Shown piece by piece: positions 43,673 through 53,076 of a stretch of DNA of 64,000 nt. The DNA lies in the NCBI RefSeq assembly GCF_000719265.1, contig NZ_JOFL01000019.1, forward strand, positions 220,723 to 284,722, given 5' to 3'. Each line of letters starts with the position of its first letter. Positions within the stretch are counted from its first letter, which is position 1. The notes beneath the pieces were generated by a model. It was not told the origin of the DNA. It ran no database searches and saw only the letters and a program-made list of their open reading frames with translations. The stretch is from Streptomyces roseoverticillatus (GTDB lineage Bacteria > Actinomycetota > Actinomycetes > Streptomycetales > Streptomycetaceae). The translations under genes and the position numbers were made by a program.

Positions 43673-45421
43673 CTACGAGCCCAGCAGCTTGCGGACCCGG
43701 TCCGCCCCCACCGCGAGGAGCAGCGTGGGCAGGCGCGGGCCGGTGTCGCGGCTCACCAGCAGGTGGTAGAGCAGCGCGAAGAAGGACCGCTGGGCGACCT
43801 TCAGCTCCGGGGTCGGCTTGGCGTCGGGCGTGAGGCCGGCCTGGACCTTGGGCACGCCGTAGACGAGCGTGGTGAGGCCGTCGAGCGACCAGTGGTCGTC
43901 CAGGCCCTCCAGGAGCAGCCGCAGTGACTCGCGGCCCTGCTCGTCGAGCGAGCCGAGGAGCTCGGTGTCGGGCTCGGAGCGGACGATGGTGCGGGACTCG
44001 GCGGGGACCTGGGTGTTGATCCAGTGCTCGGCCCGGTCCAGCCGCGGGCGGACCTCGTCGAGGTCGGCGACGGGGTTGGCCGGGTCGAGGTCGCTGAGGA
44101 TGCGGATCGTCTGCTCGTCGTGGCCGGCGGTGATGTCGACGACGGAGGCGAGCGTGCGGTACGGCAGCGGGCGCGGCGTGCGGGGCAGCTCGCCGGCGGC
44201 CGTGCGGGCGGCGCGGCTGTGGGCTGCGGCGTCGGCGGGCAGGGCGGTGCCGTCGGCGACCTTGGCCTCCAGCTTGTCCCACTCGTCGTAGAGCCGCTGG
44301 ATCTCCTGGTCGAAGGCGATCTTGAAGGACTGGTTGGGCTTGCGGCGGGCGTACAGCCAGCGCAGCAGCGGCGCCTCCATGATCTTCAGGGCGTCGCCCG
44401 GGGTGGGCACGCCGCCCTTGGAGGAGGACATCTTGGCCATGCCGCTGATGCCGACGAAGGCGTACATCGGGCCGATCGGCTGCTCGCCGCCGAAGACCTT
44501 GCGGACGATCTGGCCGCCGACGACGAAGGAGGAGCCCGGGGAGGAGTGGTCCACGCCCGAGGGCTCGAAGATCACGCCTTCGTAGGCCCAGCGCATCGGC
44601 CAGTCGACCTTCCAGACCAGCTTGCCGCGGTTGAACTCGCTGAGCAGGACGGTCTCGGTGTGGCCGCACACGCAGGTGTAGGCGAGCTCGGTGGTCTCGT
44701 CGTCGTACGCGGTGACGGTCGTCAGGTCGCGCTCGCAGGCGCCGCAGTACGGCTTGTACGGGAAGTAGCCCGCGCCGGAGCCGCTGCCGTCGTCCTCGGC
44801 GGCGGCGCCGGAGCCCTCGGCGGCCTCCAGCTCGGCCTCGTCGACGGGCTTCTGCTGCTGCTTCTGGCCCTGCTTCTTGGGCTGGCCGGTCGCCTTGTCC
44901 TTCGTCCGGTACTGGTCGAGGATCGCGTCGATGTCGCCGCGGTGCTTCATCGCGTGCAGGATCTGCTCGCGGTAGACGCCCGAGGTGTACTGCTCGGTCT
45001 GGCTGATCGGGTCGTACTCGATGCCGAGCTCGGCGAGCGCGTCGACCATGGCGGCCTTGAAGTGCTCCGCCCAGTTCGGGTACGCCGAGCCGGCGGGGGC
45101 CGGGACGGAGGTCAGCGGCTTGCCGATGTGCTCGGCCCACGACTCGTCGATGCCGGGGACGCCGTTCGGCACCTTGCGGTAGCGGTCGTAGTCGTCCCAG
45201 GAGATCAGGTGCCGGACCTCGTGGCCGTGGCGGCGGATCTCGTCGGCGACGAGGTGCGGCGTCATGACCTCGCGGAGATTGCCGAGGTGGATCGGGCCGG
45301 AGGGCGACAGGCCCGAGGCGACGACGATCGGTTTGCCGGGGGCCCGGCGCTCCGCTTCGGCAATGACCTCGTCGGCGAAACGGGAGACCCAATCGGCCTC
45401 GGTGCTCTGAGCCTGAGCCAC
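43673..45421 (-). CDS. lysS: Lysyl-tRNA synthetase, class I
   Basis: A 582-residue class I LysRS, the archaeal-type enzyme common in actinomycetes. The HIGH signature is HLGN at 45-48 (SGPIHLGN) and the KMSKS signature MAKMSSSKG is further on. Zinc-binding CGACERDL and CVCGHTE lie in the middle, flanked by a Gln/Glu/Ala low-complexity insert. The open frame runs on upstream against argS, but the GTG at 45419-45421 follows AGGAAGGAAG and starts MAQAQSTEADW (read as Met). It diverges from argS, with about 160 bases between. Confidence 0.94.
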   Translation of the reverse strand: MAQAQSTEADWVSRFADEVIAEAERRAPGKPIVVASGLSPSGPIHLGNLREVMTPHLVADEIRRHGHEVRHLISWDDYDRYRKVPNGVPGIDESWAEHIGKPLTSVPAPAGSAYPNWAEHFKAAMVDALAELGIEYDPISQTEQYTSGVYREQILHAMKHRGDIDAILDQYRTKDKATGQPKKQGQKQQQKPVDEAELEAAEGSGAAAEDDGSGSGAGYFPYKPYCGACERDLTTVTAYDDETTELAYTCVCGHTETVLLSEFNRGKLVWKVDWPMRWAYEGVIFEPSGVDHSSPGSSFVVGGQIVRKVFGGEQPIGPMYAFVGISGMAKMSSSKGGVPTPGDALKIMEAPLLRWLYARRKPNQSFKIAFDQEIQRLYDEWDKLEAKVADGTALPADAAAHSRAARTAAGELPRTPRPLPYRTLASVVDITAGHDEQTIRILSDLDPANPVADLDEVRPRLDRAEHWINTQVPAESRTIVRSEPDTELLGSLDEQGRESLRLLLEGLDDHWSLDGLTTLVYGVPKVQAGLTPDAKPTPELKVAQRSFFALLYHLLVSRDTGPRLPTLLLAVGADRVRKLLGS

Positions 45422-45583
45422 GGCACTTCCTTCCTTACGGTCCTGGCATGACCATTGTCCCAGACGGGAGGGGTGGCTCCGGGGTTGCCCGGCTCCGGTG
45501 AAATTACCGCGGGGACCGTGGTAGGCGCATGGGATAATCGGCGGGACTCGTTCTATGCCGTCTACCGGAATGGCACCCATCCC

Positions 45584-47344
45584 ATGGCTTCGGTTCCCTC
45601 CCTCGCTTCTTCGCTCCACCAGCGCATCGCGGACGCCCTCTCGGCAGCCCTGCCGGAGGCCGGTGCCGCCGATCCGCTGCTGCGCCGAAGCGACCGGGCC
45701 GACTTCCAGGCCAACGGGATGCTGGCACTGGCCAAGAAGCTGGGGGGCAACCCGCGCGAGCTGGCGGGCAAGGTCGTCGAAGGCCTGCCGGCCGGTGATC
45801 TGATCAAGGACGTCGAGGTCTCGGGCCCCGGCTTCCTGAACATCACGATCACGGACGAGGCGATCACGAAGACCCTCGCCGCGCGCGCCGCGGACGAGCG
45901 GCTCGGCGCGCCGCTCGCGGAGCGGCCCGGCACGACCGTCATCGACTGGGCCCAGCCGAACGTGGCCAAGGAGATGCACGTCGGCCACCTGCGCAACTCG
46001 GTGATCGGCGATTCGGTCGTCCGGCTCCTGGAGTTCACGGGCGAGAAGGTGATCAGCCGCCATCACATCGGCGACTGGGGCACCCAGTTCGGCATGCTCA
46101 TCCAGTACCTGATCGAGCACCCGCACGAGCTGGACCACAAGGCCGGCGGGGAGGTCTCCGGCGAGGAGGCCATGTCGAACCTCAACCGTCTGTACAAGGC
46201 GTCCCGCACGCTCTTCGACGCGGACGAGGAGTTCAAGGCGCGCGCCCGGCGCCGGGTGGTGAACCTGCAGGCGGGCGACGAGGAGACCCTCGCGCTCTGG
46301 CAGCGGTTCGTCGACGAGTCGAAGATCTACTTCTACTCGGTGTTCGACAAGCTGGACGTCGAGATCCGCGACGAGGACATCGTCGGCGAGTCCGGCTACA
46401 ACGACATGCTGGCGGAGACGTGCCGGATGCTGGAGGAGTCCGGTGTCGCGGTGCGCTCCGAGGGTGCGCTGTGCGTGTTCTTCGACGACGTGAAGGGCCC
46501 GGACGGCAATCCGGTCCCGCTGATCGTGCAGAAGTCGGACGGCGGCTTCGGCTACGCGGCCACCGACCTCTCCGCGATCCGCGACCGCGTCTTCAACCTG
46601 AAGGCCGACACCCTGGTGTACGTGGTGGACGTCCGCCAGTCCCTGCACTTCAAGATGGTCTTCGAGACGGCCCGCCGGGCCGGCTGGCTGACGGACGACG
46701 TCAAGGCCGTGCAGCTCGGCTTCGGCACGGTCCTGGGCAAGGACGGCAAGCCGTTCAAGACGCGTGAGGGCGAGACGGTCCGGCTGGTGGACCTGCTGGA
46801 CGAGGCCGTCGACCGCGCCGCGGCGATCGTCCGCGAGAAGGCGCAGGACCTTGACGAGGAGGAGATCGCGGAGCGTGCTGCCCAGGTGGGCATCGGCGCC
46901 GTGAAGTACGCGGACCTGTCGACGTCGGCGGCCCGCGACTACAAGTTCGACCTGGACCAGATGGTGTCCCTCAACGGCGACACGTCGGTCTACCTCCAGT
47001 ACGCGTTCGCGCGCATCCAGTCGATCCTGCGCAAGGCGGGGGAGGCCGCTCCGGTCGCGCACCCGGAGCTGGCGCTGGCTCCGGCCGAGCGGGCGCTGGG
47101 TCTGCACCTGGACCAGTTCGCGGCGACGGTGGCGGAGGCCGCCGGGGAGTACGCGCCGCACAAGCTGGCCGGTTACCTCTACCAGCTGGCCTCGCTGTAC
47201 ACGACGTTCTACGACCAGTGCCCGGTGCTGAAGGCCGAGGAGGAGGCCCAGGTGGAGAACCGCCTCTTCCTGTGCGACCTGACGGCCCGCACGCTGCGGC
47301 AGGGCATGGGGCTGATGGGCATCCGGACGCCCGAGCGCCTGTAA
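45584..47344 (+). CDS. argS: Arginyl-tRNA synthetase
   Basis: A 586-residue class I ArgRS. The N-terminal Add1 domain contains [14 protein letters not shown]. The HIGH motif is HVGH at 132-135 ([12 protein letters not shown]), and [10 protein letters not shown] is the next block. The KMSKS loop is noncanonical ([10 protein letters not shown]), as in many ArgRS. The C-terminal DALR domain ends [14 protein letters not shown]. The open frame begins 43 codons earlier, but the ATG at 45584-45586 gives the family start [13 protein letters not shown]. It diverges from lysS. Confidence 0.95.
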   Translation: MASVPSLASSLHQRIADALSAALPEAGAADPLLRRSDRADFQANGMLALAKKLGGNPRELAGKVVEGLPAGDLIKDVEVSGPGFLNITITDEAITKTLAARAADERLGAPLAERPGTTVIDWAQPNVAKEMHVGHLRNSVIGDSVVRLLEFTGEKVISRHHIGDWGTQFGMLIQYLIEHPHELDHKAGGEVSGEEAMSNLNRLYKASRTLFDADEEFKARARRRVVNLQAGDEETLALWQRFVDESKIYFYSVFDKLDVEIRDEDIVGESGYNDMLAETCRMLEESGVAVRSEGALCVFFDDVKGPDGNPVPLIVQKSDGGFGYAATDLSAIRDRVFNLKADTLVYVVDVRQSLHFKMVFETARRAGWLTDDVKAVQLGFGTVLGKDGKPFKTREGETVRLVDLLDEAVDRAAAIVREKAQDLDEEEIAERAAQVGIGAVKYADLSTSAARDYKFDLDQMVSLNGDTSVYLQYAFARIQSILRKAGEAAPVAHPELALAPAERALGLHLDQFAATVAEAAGEYAPHKLAGYLYQLASLYTTFYDQCPVLKAEEEAQVENRLFLCDLTARTLRQGMGLMGIRTPERL

Positions 47345-47365
47345 CACCTGGTGTGCGGGGGCGGG

Positions 47366-47830
47366 TCAGGCGGTTTCCCCGCCCGGCCCGCCCCTGTCTT
47401 CGTTCCCGCCCAGTTCGAACCAGACGAGCTTGCCGGTGAGCCCTTGGGGCTGCCGGCGCAGCGCGAATCCTCCCCAGCTGTCGGCGCAACGCATCACGAG
47501 CGCGAGCCCGCGCCCTTCCTCGGCGTCCTCGCGGGGCAGTGCGGTGGCCCGCAGGCCGGGCAGTGCGGGGTTGGTGTCCCATACGGTCACGCGCACCGCG
47601 CTGCCCTTGCCCTCGCGCCGGACGCGTACGGAGGCGGGCCCGTCGGAGTGCCGGTAGGAGTTGGTGACCAGCTCCGAGGTGAGCAGTTCGGCGGTCTCGG
47701 CCACGCGCGCGAAGCCGTGCTCCTCGAAGATCGTGCGGAGGGTGCGGCGGGCGATGCAGGGCGCGAGCGGGTCGGAGGGGACCTGGAGGGTGTATTCCCA
47801 GCTGTCGGGGAGCCCTGGGTCGGTGCTCAT
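47366..47830 (-). CDS. Anti-sigma-type ATP-binding protein (HATPase)
   Basis: A 154-residue protein with the GHKL ATPase fold of serine-kinase anti-sigma factors (RsbW/SpoIIAB-like). N-box ELVTNSYRHSD, then VTVWDTNPALP (G1), and GRGLALVMRCADSWG (G2) are in order. The ATG at 47828-47830 has GGAG eight bases upstream; an upstream Met in a longer frame is rejected. It ends 21 bases after argS, on the opposite strand, so the two converge. Streptomyces has many such proteins, and its target antagonist is unknown. Confidence 0.87.
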   Translation of the reverse strand: MSTDPGLPDSWEYTLQVPSDPLAPCIARRTLRTIFEEHGFARVAETAELLTSELVTNSYRHSDGPASVRVRREGKGSAVRVTVWDTNPALPGLRATALPREDAEEGRGLALVMRCADSWGGFALRRQPQGLTGKLVWFELGGNEDRGGPGGETA

Positions 47831-47870
47831 GGGCGCGTCTCCGCGGAGGGGGCGGTGTGCGCCACAAGCT

Positions 47871-47930
47871 AGGGCCGGTGCCCGGGGGCTTTCCACTGTT
47901 TCCGTGGAATTCCCCCCGGGCACCGGCCCT
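47871..47930. terminator. Hairpin terminator downstream of hemB
   Basis: An 18-bp stem (47871-47888 with 47913-47930) has an inner CCAC/GTGG stem. It lies 22 bases past the hemB stop and upstream of the ATP-binding protein gene, both on the minus strand, so it separates the two units. Confidence 0.82.
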
Positions 47931-47952
47931 TTGACGGTCTCGGACGGTGCCG

Positions 47953-48945
47953 TCAGAGCCGGCGTGCGACCTCGGTCGCCCAGTAGGTGAGGATCATCTG
48001 GGCGCCGGCGCGCTTGATGCCGGTGAGGGTCTCCATGATCGCGCGGTCGCGGTCGATCCAGCCGTTGGCGGCGGCGGCCTCGACCATCGCGTACTCGCCG
48101 CTGATCTGGTACGCGGCGACCGGCACGTCGACGGCCTCCGCGACCTTGGCGAGGATGTCCAGGTACGGCAGGGCCGGCTTGACCATGACCATGTCCGCGC
48201 CCTCGGCGAGGTCGAGCGCGAGCTCGCGCAACGACTCGCGGGCGTTGGCCGCATCCTGCTGGTAGGTCTTGCGGTCGCCCTGCAACGAGGAGCCGACGGC
48301 CTCGCGGAAGGGGCCGTAGAACGCGGAGGCGTACTTGGCGGTGTAGGCCAGGATGGAGACGTCCTCGTGGCCGGTCTGGTCGAGGGCGTCGCGGATGACG
48401 CCGACCTGGCCGTCCATCATGCCGCTGGGGCCCACGACGTGGACGCCCGCGTCGGCCTGGACCTGCGCCATCTCGGCGTAGCGCTCAAGAGTGGCGTCGT
48501 TGTCGACCCGGCCGGAGGCGTCGAGGACGCCGCAGTGGCCGTGGTCGGTGAACTCGTCCAGGCACAGGTCGGACATGATGACGAGCTCGTCGCCGACCTC
48601 GGCCTTCACGTCGCGGATGGCGACCTGGAGGATGCCGTCCGGGTCGGTGCCGGCGGTGCCGGCGGCGTCCTTCTTGGCCTCCTCGGGCACGCCGAAGAGC
48701 ATGATCCCGGAGACGCCGGCCTCCAGCGCCTCGACGGCCGCCTTCCGCAGGGTGTCGCGGGTGTGCTGGACGACCCCCGGCATGGCGGAGATCGGCACCG
48801 GGGTGCTGATGCCCTCCCGCACGAAGGCGGGGAGGATCAGGTCGGCCGGCTGCAGCCGGGTCTCGGCGACCATGCGGCGCATGGCCGGGGTGGTGCGCAG
48901 TCGCCGGGGCCGGGACCCCGGGAACGTGCCGTACGTGGTGCTCAA
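47953..48945 (-). CDS. hemB: Porphobilinogen synthase (delta-aminolevulinate dehydratase)
   Basis: A 330-residue enzyme that condenses two 5-aminolevulinates. Active-site Lys lies in [16 protein letters not shown] and in [10 protein letters not shown], and metal ligands lie in [16 protein letters not shown]. The start is TTG (48943-48945) with AAGGG seven bases upstream; the TTG overlaps the hemD stop as TTGA. It is the last gene of the rex-hemA-hemC-hemD-hemB operon. Confidence 0.95.
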   Translation of the reverse strand: MSTTYGTFPGSRPRRLRTTPAMRRMVAETRLQPADLILPAFVREGISTPVPISAMPGVVQHTRDTLRKAAVEALEAGVSGIMLFGVPEEAKKDAAGTAGTDPDGILQVAIRDVKAEVGDELVIMSDLCLDEFTDHGHCGVLDASGRVDNDATLERYAEMAQVQADAGVHVVGPSGMMDGQVGVIRDALDQTGHEDVSILAYTAKYASAFYGPFREAVGSSLQGDRKTYQQDAANARESLRELALDLAEGADMVMVKPALPYLDILAKVAEAVDVPVAAYQISGEYAMVEAAAANGWIDRDRAIMETLTGIKRAGAQMILTYWATEVARRL

Positions 48946-50591
48946 CTCCGTGCCCTTCTACGCGATCCGGGACGTCGCTCGCTCGGGCGGGTCACCGGGT
49001 CGCCGGCCTCCAGGGCGGCGTCGCGGCGGGCCGCGCCGAACTCCGCGAGCGCCTCGGCGAGCTTGAGCACCGAGGGCTCGGGCGACAGCACGTCCACCCG
49101 CAGGCCGTGCTCCTCCGCGGTCTTCGCGGTGGCCGGGCCGATGCAGGCGATGACGGTGACATTGTGGGGCTTGCCGGCGATGCCGACGAGGTTGCGGACC
49201 GTGCTCGACGAGGTGAAGAGCACGGCGTCGAAGCCGCCGCCCTTGATCGCCTCGCGGGTCTCGGCCGGCGGCGGCGAGGCCCGTACGGTGCGGTACGCGG
49301 TGACGTCGTCGACCTCCCAGCCCAGGTCGATCAGGCCGGCGACCAGGGTCTCGGTGGCGATGTCGGCGCGCGGCAGGAAGACGCGGTCGATCGGGTCGAA
49401 GACCGGGTCGTAGGGCGGCCAGTCCTCCAGCAGGCCGGCGGCGGACTGCTCGCCGGACGGCACGAGGTCGGGCTTCACGCCGAACTCGATCAGCGACTTG
49501 GCGGTCTGCTCGCCGACGGCCGCGACCTTGATGCCGGCGAAGGCGCGCGCGTCGAGCCCGTACTCCTCGAACTTCTCGCGCACCGCCTTGACGGCGTTCA
49601 CGGACGTGAAGGCGATCCACTCGTAGCGGCCGGTGACCAGGCCCTTGACCGCGCGCTCCATCTGCTGCGGGGTGCGCGGCGGCTCGACGGCGATGGTCGG
49701 GACCTCGCTCGGCACGGCGCCGTAGGACCGGAGCTGGTCGGAGAGCGAGGCGGACTGCTCCTTGGTGCGCGGCACGAGGACGTTCCAGCCGAAGAGCGGC
49801 TTGGACTCGAACCAGGAGAGCCGGTCGCGCTGCTCGGCAGCGCTGCGCTCGCCGACCACGGCTATGACGGGCTGGGCGCCGTCGGCGGAGGGCAGCACCT
49901 TGGCGGCCTTGAGCACCTGGGCGACGCTGCCGAGGGTGGCGGTCCAGGTGCGCTGGCGGGTGGTGGTGCCGGCGACCGTGACGGTCATCGGGGTGTCGGG
50001 GCCGCGGCCGGCGGAGACCAGTTCGCCGGCGGCGGAGACGACGGAGTCGAGGGTCGTGGAGACGACCGCGGTGACCGCGCTCGCGCCGACCTCGGACCAG
50101 CAGGTGGCCGAGGCGGTGCGGGCGTCGATGAAGCGCACGTCGGCGCCCTTGCCGTCGCGCAGCGGCACACCGGCGTAGGCGGGCACGCCGACGGCCGTGG
50201 CGACGCCGGGGACCACCTCGAAGGTGATGCCCTCGGCGGCGCAGGCGAGCATCTCGTCGGCGGCGTCGCCGTCGAGGCCGGGGTCGCCGAGGACGGCACG
50301 GACGACCCGCTTGCCGCTGCGCGCGGCCGTCATGACAAGATTGGCGGTGTCCCTAAGGACAGGGATGTCCGCGGTTTTTGATGCCTCGTCAGTAACCGTC
50401 TGGGCAGGCATGTCCACATGGGCGCGCGTATGCGCACGCACCACGTCGAGCACCTGCGGATCGGCGATCAGGACGTCCGCGGCCGCGAGCGCCTCCACGG
50501 CGCGGAGCGTCAGCAGTCCCGGGTCTCCGGGGCCGGCACCCAGAAAGGTGACGTGCCCGTGCACGGGGTGGTTCGGGGCGGTGGGGTTCAA
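48942..50591 (-). CDS. hemD: Fused uroporphyrinogen-III methyltransferase and synthase
   Basis: A 549-residue fusion. The N-terminal half is a uroporphyrinogen-III C-methyltransferase (CobA-like): [19 protein letters not shown] at residues 14-32, then [16 protein letters not shown] and the [13 protein letters not shown] segment. The C-terminal half is uroporphyrinogen-III synthase (HemD): [24 protein letters not shown] and [14 protein letters not shown]. So one protein closes the tetrapyrrole ring and also opens the siroheme branch. The TTG start (50589-50591) overlaps the hemC stop as TTGA, with GGGGGAG eight bases upstream. Confidence 0.93.
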   Translation of the reverse strand: MNPTAPNHPVHGHVTFLGAGPGDPGLLTLRAVEALAAADVLIADPQVLDVVRAHTRAHVDMPAQTVTDEASKTADIPVLRDTANLVMTAARSGKRVVRAVLGDPGLDGDAADEMLACAAEGITFEVVPGVATAVGVPAYAGVPLRDGKGADVRFIDARTASATCWSEVGASAVTAVVSTTLDSVVSAAGELVSAGRGPDTPMTVTVAGTTTRQRTWTATLGSVAQVLKAAKVLPSADGAQPVIAVVGERSAAEQRDRLSWFESKPLFGWNVLVPRTKEQSASLSDQLRSYGAVPSEVPTIAVEPPRTPQQMERAVKGLVTGRYEWIAFTSVNAVKAVREKFEEYGLDARAFAGIKVAAVGEQTAKSLIEFGVKPDLVPSGEQSAAGLLEDWPPYDPVFDPIDRVFLPRADIATETLVAGLIDLGWEVDDVTAYRTVRASPPPAETREAIKGGGFDAVLFTSSSTVRNLVGIAGKPHNVTVIACIGPATAKTAEEHGLRVDVLSPEPSVLKLAEALAEFGAARRDAALEAGDPVTRPSERRPGSRRRARS

Positions 50592-51610
50592 AGTGCTCGC
50601 TCCCCCATAAGACCGGCCGCACCCTTGTCGAGCATCGCAGCGGCGAGCTCGCGGCCCATGGCCACGGCTTCTTCGCAGGACGACGGCACGGGGCCGGTGG
50701 TGGACAGCTGCACCAGCGTCTTGCCGTCGGTCGTGCCGACGACGCCCCGCAGGCGCATTTCGGTGACAACCTGCTCATCAACATTGGGGTATCCCCTGCT
50801 CGAGCGAAGTCGAGAGCTTGGGGAAAGGTCGGCCAACGCACCCACAGGTGCGGAGCAGCCGGCCTCCAGGGCGGCGAGCAGGGAACGCTCGGCGGTCACG
50901 GCGGCCCGGGTGTACGGGTCGTCGAGCTCGGCGAGCGTCGCGGCGAGGGGTGCGTTGGTCATGGCGCACTCGATCGCCAGGGCCCCCTGGCCGGGGGCGG
51001 GCAAAACTGCGTCGGTCTCCAGGAACTGCGTGACCTCATCGCTGCGGCCGATCCGCGCGAGGCCCGCGGCGGCGAGCACCACGGCATCGAGCTCGCCGTC
51101 GGTGACGTAGCCGATCCGGGTGTCGATGTTGCCGCGGATGGGCACGGTCTCGATCTCCAGGCCGAGGTCGCGGGCCCAGGCGTTGAGCTGGGCCATGCGG
51201 CGCGGGGAGCCGGTGCCGATCCTGGCAACCTTCCCGGAAGACAGCGCTGCGAGCTCCTGGAAGGTCAGGCCGTCGCGGGCGATCAGCACGTCGCGCGGGT
51301 CCTCGCGCGGCGGGATCGCCGCGAGGGCCAGGTCGTCGGGCTGCGTGGTCGGCAGGTCCTTGAGGGAGTGCACGGCGAAGTCGATCTCACCCGCGAGCAG
51401 CGCGTCGCGCAGCGCGGAGACGAAGACGCCGGTGCCGCCGATCTGCGCGAGGGACTCGCGCGAGACGTCGCCGTAGGTGGTGATCTCCACCAGTTCGACC
51501 GGGCGGCCGGTCAGCTGCCGCACGGCCTCCGCCACCTGCCCGGACTGGGCCATGGCGAGCTTGCTGCGGCGCGTGCCGAGGCGCAGCGGCCACGAAGAGT
51601 TGTCGTTCAT
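50588..51610 (-). CDS. hemC: Hydroxymethylbilane synthase (porphobilinogen deaminase)
   Basis: A 340-residue HMBS that builds hydroxymethylbilane from four porphobilinogens. The N-terminus is LRLGTRRSKLAMAQSG, with IGGTGVFV and VHSLKDLPT next. The cofactor Cys lies in LEAGCSAPVGALAD. Directly after it there is an insertion, LSPSSRLRSSRGYPNVDEQ, absent from the related sequences I recall, which corresponds to the palindromic element at 50786-50825. The protein then continues VVTEMRLRGVVG. The ATG (51608-51610) overlaps the hemA stop as ATGA, with GGGAG nearby. Confidence 0.94.
   Translation of the reverse strand: MNDNSSWPLRLGTRRSKLAMAQSGQVAEAVRQLTGRPVELVEITTYGDVSRESLAQIGGTGVFVSALRDALLAGEIDFAVHSLKDLPTTQPDDLALAAIPPREDPRDVLIARDGLTFQELAALSSGKVARIGTGSPRRMAQLNAWARDLGLEIETVPIRGNIDTRIGYVTDGELDAVVLAAAGLARIGRSDEVTQFLETDAVLPAPGQGALAIECAMTNAPLAATLAELDDPYTRAAVTAERSLLAALEAGCSAPVGALADLSPSSRLRSSRGYPNVDEQVVTEMRLRGVVGTTDGKTLVQLSTTGPVPSSCEEAVAMGRELAAAMLDKGAAGLMGERAL
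50786..50825. repeat. Palindromic element inserted in-frame in hemC
   Basis: GGGGTATCCCC is followed by a stem in which CCCC (50793-50796) pairs with GGGG (50820-50823), around GCTCGA...TCGAGAGC. It lies just after the cofactor-Cys segment of hemC and adds a Ser/Arg-rich segment without a stop or frameshift. I recall similar palindromes elsewhere in Streptomyces, but no other copy was seen in this window. Confidence 0.6.
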
Positions 51611-53076
51611 GCCGGCTCCCGTGCCGTCTTGTGCGTACCGGCCTGCGAGTCGGCCCGGCTGACGGCGGCGACCGCCTGCGGGTCGAGGTCGAAGAGCTCT
51701 CGCAGCGCGTCGGCGTAGCCGGCGCCGCCGGGGGTGGAGGCCAGCTCCTTGACGCGCACGGTCGGCGCGTGGAGGAGCTTGTCGACGACGCGGCGCACGG
51801 TCTGGGTGATCTCCGCGCGCTGCTTGTCGTCCAGGTCGGGCAGGCGGCCGTCGAGCCGGGCGATCTCGCTCGCGACGACGTCCGCGGCCATGGTGCGCAG
51901 GGCGACCACGGTGGGGGTGATGTGGGCGGCGCGCTGGGCGGCGCCGAAGGCGGCGACCTCGTCGGAGACGATGGTGCGCACCTGGTCGACGTCGGCGGCC
52001 ATGGGCGCGTCGGCGGAGGCCTCGGCGAGCGACTCGATGTCGACGAGCCGGGCGCCGTCCAGGCGGTGCACGGCGGCGTCGATGTCGCGCGGCATGGCGA
52101 GGTCGAGGAGGGCGAGGCGGACGTCCGTCCGGGCGGCGTCGCCGCAGGCGGAGTCGAGCGGACAGCCGCTGTCCGTACGGTCCTGGTCCACGCTGCCCGC
52201 GGCCGCGGGGCCGGCCGGCGCGTCCGTACGGGACGCCAGCGCAGCGCGTATGGCCTCGGCCGTCAGGACGACGCCCATGGCGCCGGTGCAGCTGACCACG
52301 ACGTCCGCGAGCGCGAGCTCTGCCGGCACGGCGGCCATCTCCACGGCCGAGGCCGTGAAGCCGGCGGCGGAGCGGCCGCCCGGCTCCTGGAGGATCTCCA
52401 CGAGGCGCTCCGCGCGGGCGAGCGTGCGGTTGGCGACGGCCACGTGGGCCACGCCCGCGCGCGCGAGCGTCGCCGCGGCGAGGGAGGACATCGAGCCGGC
52501 GCCGATGACGAGGGCCCGCTTGCCGCCGGCCCAGTCGCCGAGCGGCGCGCCGTCGGCGAGGCGCTCCAGGCCGAAGGTGACCAGGGACTGGCCCGCGCGA
52601 TCGATGCCGGTCTCGCTGTGGGCGCGCTTGCCGACCCGCAGGGCCTGCTGGAACAGGTCGTTCAGCAGCCGGCCGGCGGTGTGCAGCTCCTGGCCGAGGG
52701 CGAGGGCGTCCTTGATCTGGCCGAGGATCTGGCCCTCGCCGACGACCATCGAGTCCAGCCCGCACGCCACCGAGAAGAGGTGGTGGACGGCCCGGTCCTC
52801 GTAGTGCACGTAGAGGTACGGAGTGAGCTCGTCCAGTCCGACGCCCGTGTGCTGGGCGAGGAGCGTGGACAGCTCGGCCACACCGGCGTGGAACTTGTCC
52901 ACGTCGGCGTAGAGCTCGATGCGGTTGCACGTGGCGAGCACTGCCGCTTCGGTGGCGGGCTCGGCCGCGAGGGTGTCCTGCAGCAGCTTCGCCTGCGCCT
53001 CGCGCGCGAGGGCGGCGCGCTCCAGCACGCTCACCGGCGCGCTGCGGTGGCTCAGTCCGACGACGAGGAGGCTCAT
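51607..53076 (-). CDS. hemA: Glutamyl-tRNA reductase
   Basis: A 489-residue GluTR, the first step of the C5 heme pathway, giving glutamate-1-semialdehyde for HemL. The catalytic Cys is C50 in LATCNRIELY. GLDSMVVGEGQILGQIKDA, the NADPH motif VIGAGSMSS, and ALLDLAMPRDID follow. Between the NADPH domain and the dimerisation helix there is a Cys/Asp/Ala-rich insert (SVDQDRTDSGCPLDSACGDA) of about 35 residues. The ATG (53074-53076) overlaps the rex stop as ATGA. The open frame upstream of it is the shadow of rex. Confidence 0.95.
   Translation of the reverse strand: MSLLVVGLSHRSAPVSVLERAALAREAQAKLLQDTLAAEPATEAAVLATCNRIELYADVDKFHAGVAELSTLLAQHTGVGLDELTPYLYVHYEDRAVHHLFSVACGLDSMVVGEGQILGQIKDALALGQELHTAGRLLNDLFQQALRVGKRAHSETGIDRAGQSLVTFGLERLADGAPLGDWAGGKRALVIGAGSMSSLAAATLARAGVAHVAVANRTLARAERLVEILQEPGGRSAAGFTASAVEMAAVPAELALADVVVSCTGAMGVVLTAEAIRAALASRTDAPAGPAAAGSVDQDRTDSGCPLDSACGDAARTDVRLALLDLAMPRDIDAAVHRLDGARLVDIESLAEASADAPMAADVDQVRTIVSDEVAAFGAAQRAAHITPTVVALRTMAADVVASEIARLDGRLPDLDDKQRAEITQTVRRVVDKLLHAPTVRVKELASTPGGAGYADALRELFDLDPQAVAAVSRADSQAGTHKTAREPA

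Noticed and set aside
45422..45583. T-box or lysine riboswitch between lysS and argS
   Set aside because: No specifier stem, T-box sequence or riboswitch core could be found; the 160 bases only hold promoters.
43673..47347. A single 1224-residue minus-strand frame covering lysS and the antisense of argS
   Set aside because: Only the part from 45421 down matches LysRS; the rest is the shadow of argS.
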